This document shows positions 63,220 through 64,000 of a stretch of 64,000 bases of DNA, in pieces; positions within the stretch are counted from its first letter, which is position 1; the number at the start of each line of letters is the position of its first letter. Origin of the DNA: Halomonas icarae (GTDB taxonomy: Bacteria; Pseudomonadota; Gammaproteobacteria; Pseudomonadales; Halomonadaceae); contig NZ_WUTS01000001.1 of NCBI RefSeq assembly GCF_009901955.1, forward strand, positions 1,213,666-1,277,665, in the 5' to 3' direction. The position numbers and the translations under genes were made by a program. The notes under the pieces are model-generated. The model saw nothing but the letters and a program-made list of their open reading frames with translations, did not search any database and had not been told where the DNA came from.

Positions 63220-64000
63220 ATGCTGGACTTTCTTGAGGTCGAGGAGACCGTCGGCCGCTACTGGCACCGCTGGGCTTCCGGGGCGGCGAGCTACCCCGAC
63301 CACCCCGAGGCGGCGGTCAGCCTCGAGAGCCTGCGTCCCATGCTCGGCGTCTTCTTTCGTGCCGGCGGAGGAGAGCAGGGCATCGAGGTGGCCGCCATCG
63401 CCCGGCGCGCCTCGGCCCACCGGCTGAGCCTGCGCCAGCGCCTGGGTCTCGACGAGGAGTCCCTCGACCAGGCCCGCCGTGATGAGGAGCATCTGCTGCT
63501 GCCACCGCGCCTGGCGCTGTTTCCCGAGGCCGCCCTCAACCGCGACCTCTATCTGTGGCTGACCGCCTACCTGGCCGAGGCACGGCCGCTGAGCCTTCCC
63601 GAGGATCCCCTGCAGGGCGACCTGGCGCGGCTGCGCGAGGCGCGCCGTACCACACGGGCCGCCCTGGCGCGCTTCCCCGGGCTGACCGAGCGCTATGTGC
63701 GGCTGTGTGGCGAGCTGCTCGCTATCCGCCCGCAGCGCAAGCGCCTGCCCGCCATGGAGCGGGCCCTGGAGGCCGCACTCTGTGCCGAGCTAGGGGCGCC
63801 CGACCCCGAGGACGCCTGGGCGGTGGCCATGCAGCGCGCCATCCGCGAGGATGACCTCCCCCTCGAGGAGTTTCGTGCCCCCCGCGGCTATCGTCCGCCG
63901 CTGCCGGTGCCGCTCTGGGGCCAGGCGGTAACCCTTGGGACCAGCGCCGGCGTCCGCGAGGAGAGTGCGGATGACGAGGAGCTGCCCGAGGCCGCCGCTT
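63220..64000 (+). CDS. norD: nitric oxide reductase activation protein NorD, N-terminal part
   Basis: The frame opens at ATG 63220 and runs off the window after 260 complete codons. The start MLDFLEVEETVGRYWHRWAS and the following helical region (ASAHRLSLRQRLGLDEESLDQARRDEEHLLLPPRLALFP, AYLAEARPL) match the N-terminal half of NorD. NorD carries a C-terminal von Willebrand A domain, which lies beyond the window. The acidic end of the visible part (REESADDEELPEAA) resembles the linker before that domain. The ribosome site is weak (GGGGGC), and no in-frame start precedes it. Confidence 0.9.
   Translation, partial: MLDFLEVEETVGRYWHRWASGAASYPDHPEAAVSLESLRPMLGVFFRAGGGEQGIEVAAIARRASAHRLSLRQRLGLDEESLDQARRDEEHLLLPPRLALFPEAALNRDLYLWLTAYLAEARPLSLPEDPLQGDLARLREARRTTRAALARFPGLTERYVRLCGELLAIRPQRKRLPAMERALEAALCAELGAPDPEDAWAVAMQRAIREDDLPLEEFRAPRGYRPPLPVPLWGQAVTLGTSAGVREESADDEELPEAAA

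Overview
The window reads as chromosomal DNA of a GC-rich, denitrifying gammaproteobacterium. It most resembles the Halomonas/Halomonadaceae group: a split class II ribonucleotide reductase, a FinR/Fpr pair, UbiK beside ComM, and nirS-type denitrification genes. That assignment is an inference from gene content; no 16S gene or other taxonomic marker is present. No tRNA, rRNA, CRISPR array, transposase or phage gene was seen.

Layout. (1) 1-4.7 kb: the end of an aldehyde dehydrogenase gene, then a visibly AT-rich accessory block (FAD-dependent amine oxidase-like enzyme, DMT exporter, isochorismatase-like hydrolase, GlxA-type regulator). (2) 4.8-20.4 kb: mostly core genes: ribA, hemE, VanZ-like protein, finR/fpr, a PII-AmtB-PII nitrogen locus, ubiK, comM, an alpha/beta hydrolase, malate synthase G and trmB. 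(3) 20.6-27 kb: oxygen-independent metabolism. ubiT-nrdJa-nrdJb faces ubiU-ubiV-nrdG-like, and the two units share a 28-bp-stem hairpin between them. (4) 27-30 kb: a nitrosative-stress module, hemerythrin plus ytfE/RIC, divergent from norR, with a textbook sigma-54 promoter and two GGT-N7-ACC NorR boxes. (5) 30-35 kb: a divergent cbb3-like oxidase operon (catalytic subunit, mono-heme CcoO, mono-heme cytochrome, copper ATPase) with a divergent LysR gene. (6) 35-42.7 kb: a PLP gamma-family enzyme and a TetR-controlled RND efflux operon. (7) 42.8-47.7 kb: a small exported protein plus an orphan SdhB, flavohemoglobin, a YIP1-domain protein, a MarR regulator and an unusual cytochrome P450. (8) 47.8-64 kb: the denitrification core: nirFC divergent from nirS-DLGHJE-N-globin, then nnrS, sirB2-like, a CMD-family protein, norCB, norQ and the start of norD.

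How it fits together. Nitrite is reduced to NO by NirS, whose heme d1 is built by NirE, NirDLGH, NirJ, NirF and NirN. NO is reduced by NorCB, matured by NorQ/NorD. Residual NO is handled by Hmp, RIC/YtfE, NnrS and probably the globin. UbiTUV keeps ubiquinone synthesis running without oxygen, and NrdJab keeps dNTP synthesis running. FNR/ANR/DNR-type boxes (TTGA-N6-TCAA or close) lie before nirC, nirS, norC, nnrS, ubiU, the gene at 7790, and more weakly ubiT and the P450 gene. Three 23-bp NsrR-like dyads lie before norC, hmp and the small-protein/sdhB pair. No nsrR or fnr/dnr gene is in the window, so these regulators must be encoded elsewhere.

Most interesting: the NO-responsive small exported protein/orphan SdhB operon and the neighbouring P450, whose I-helix lacks the usual acid-alcohol pair. 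Both sit inside the NO-handling region and have no obvious described role.
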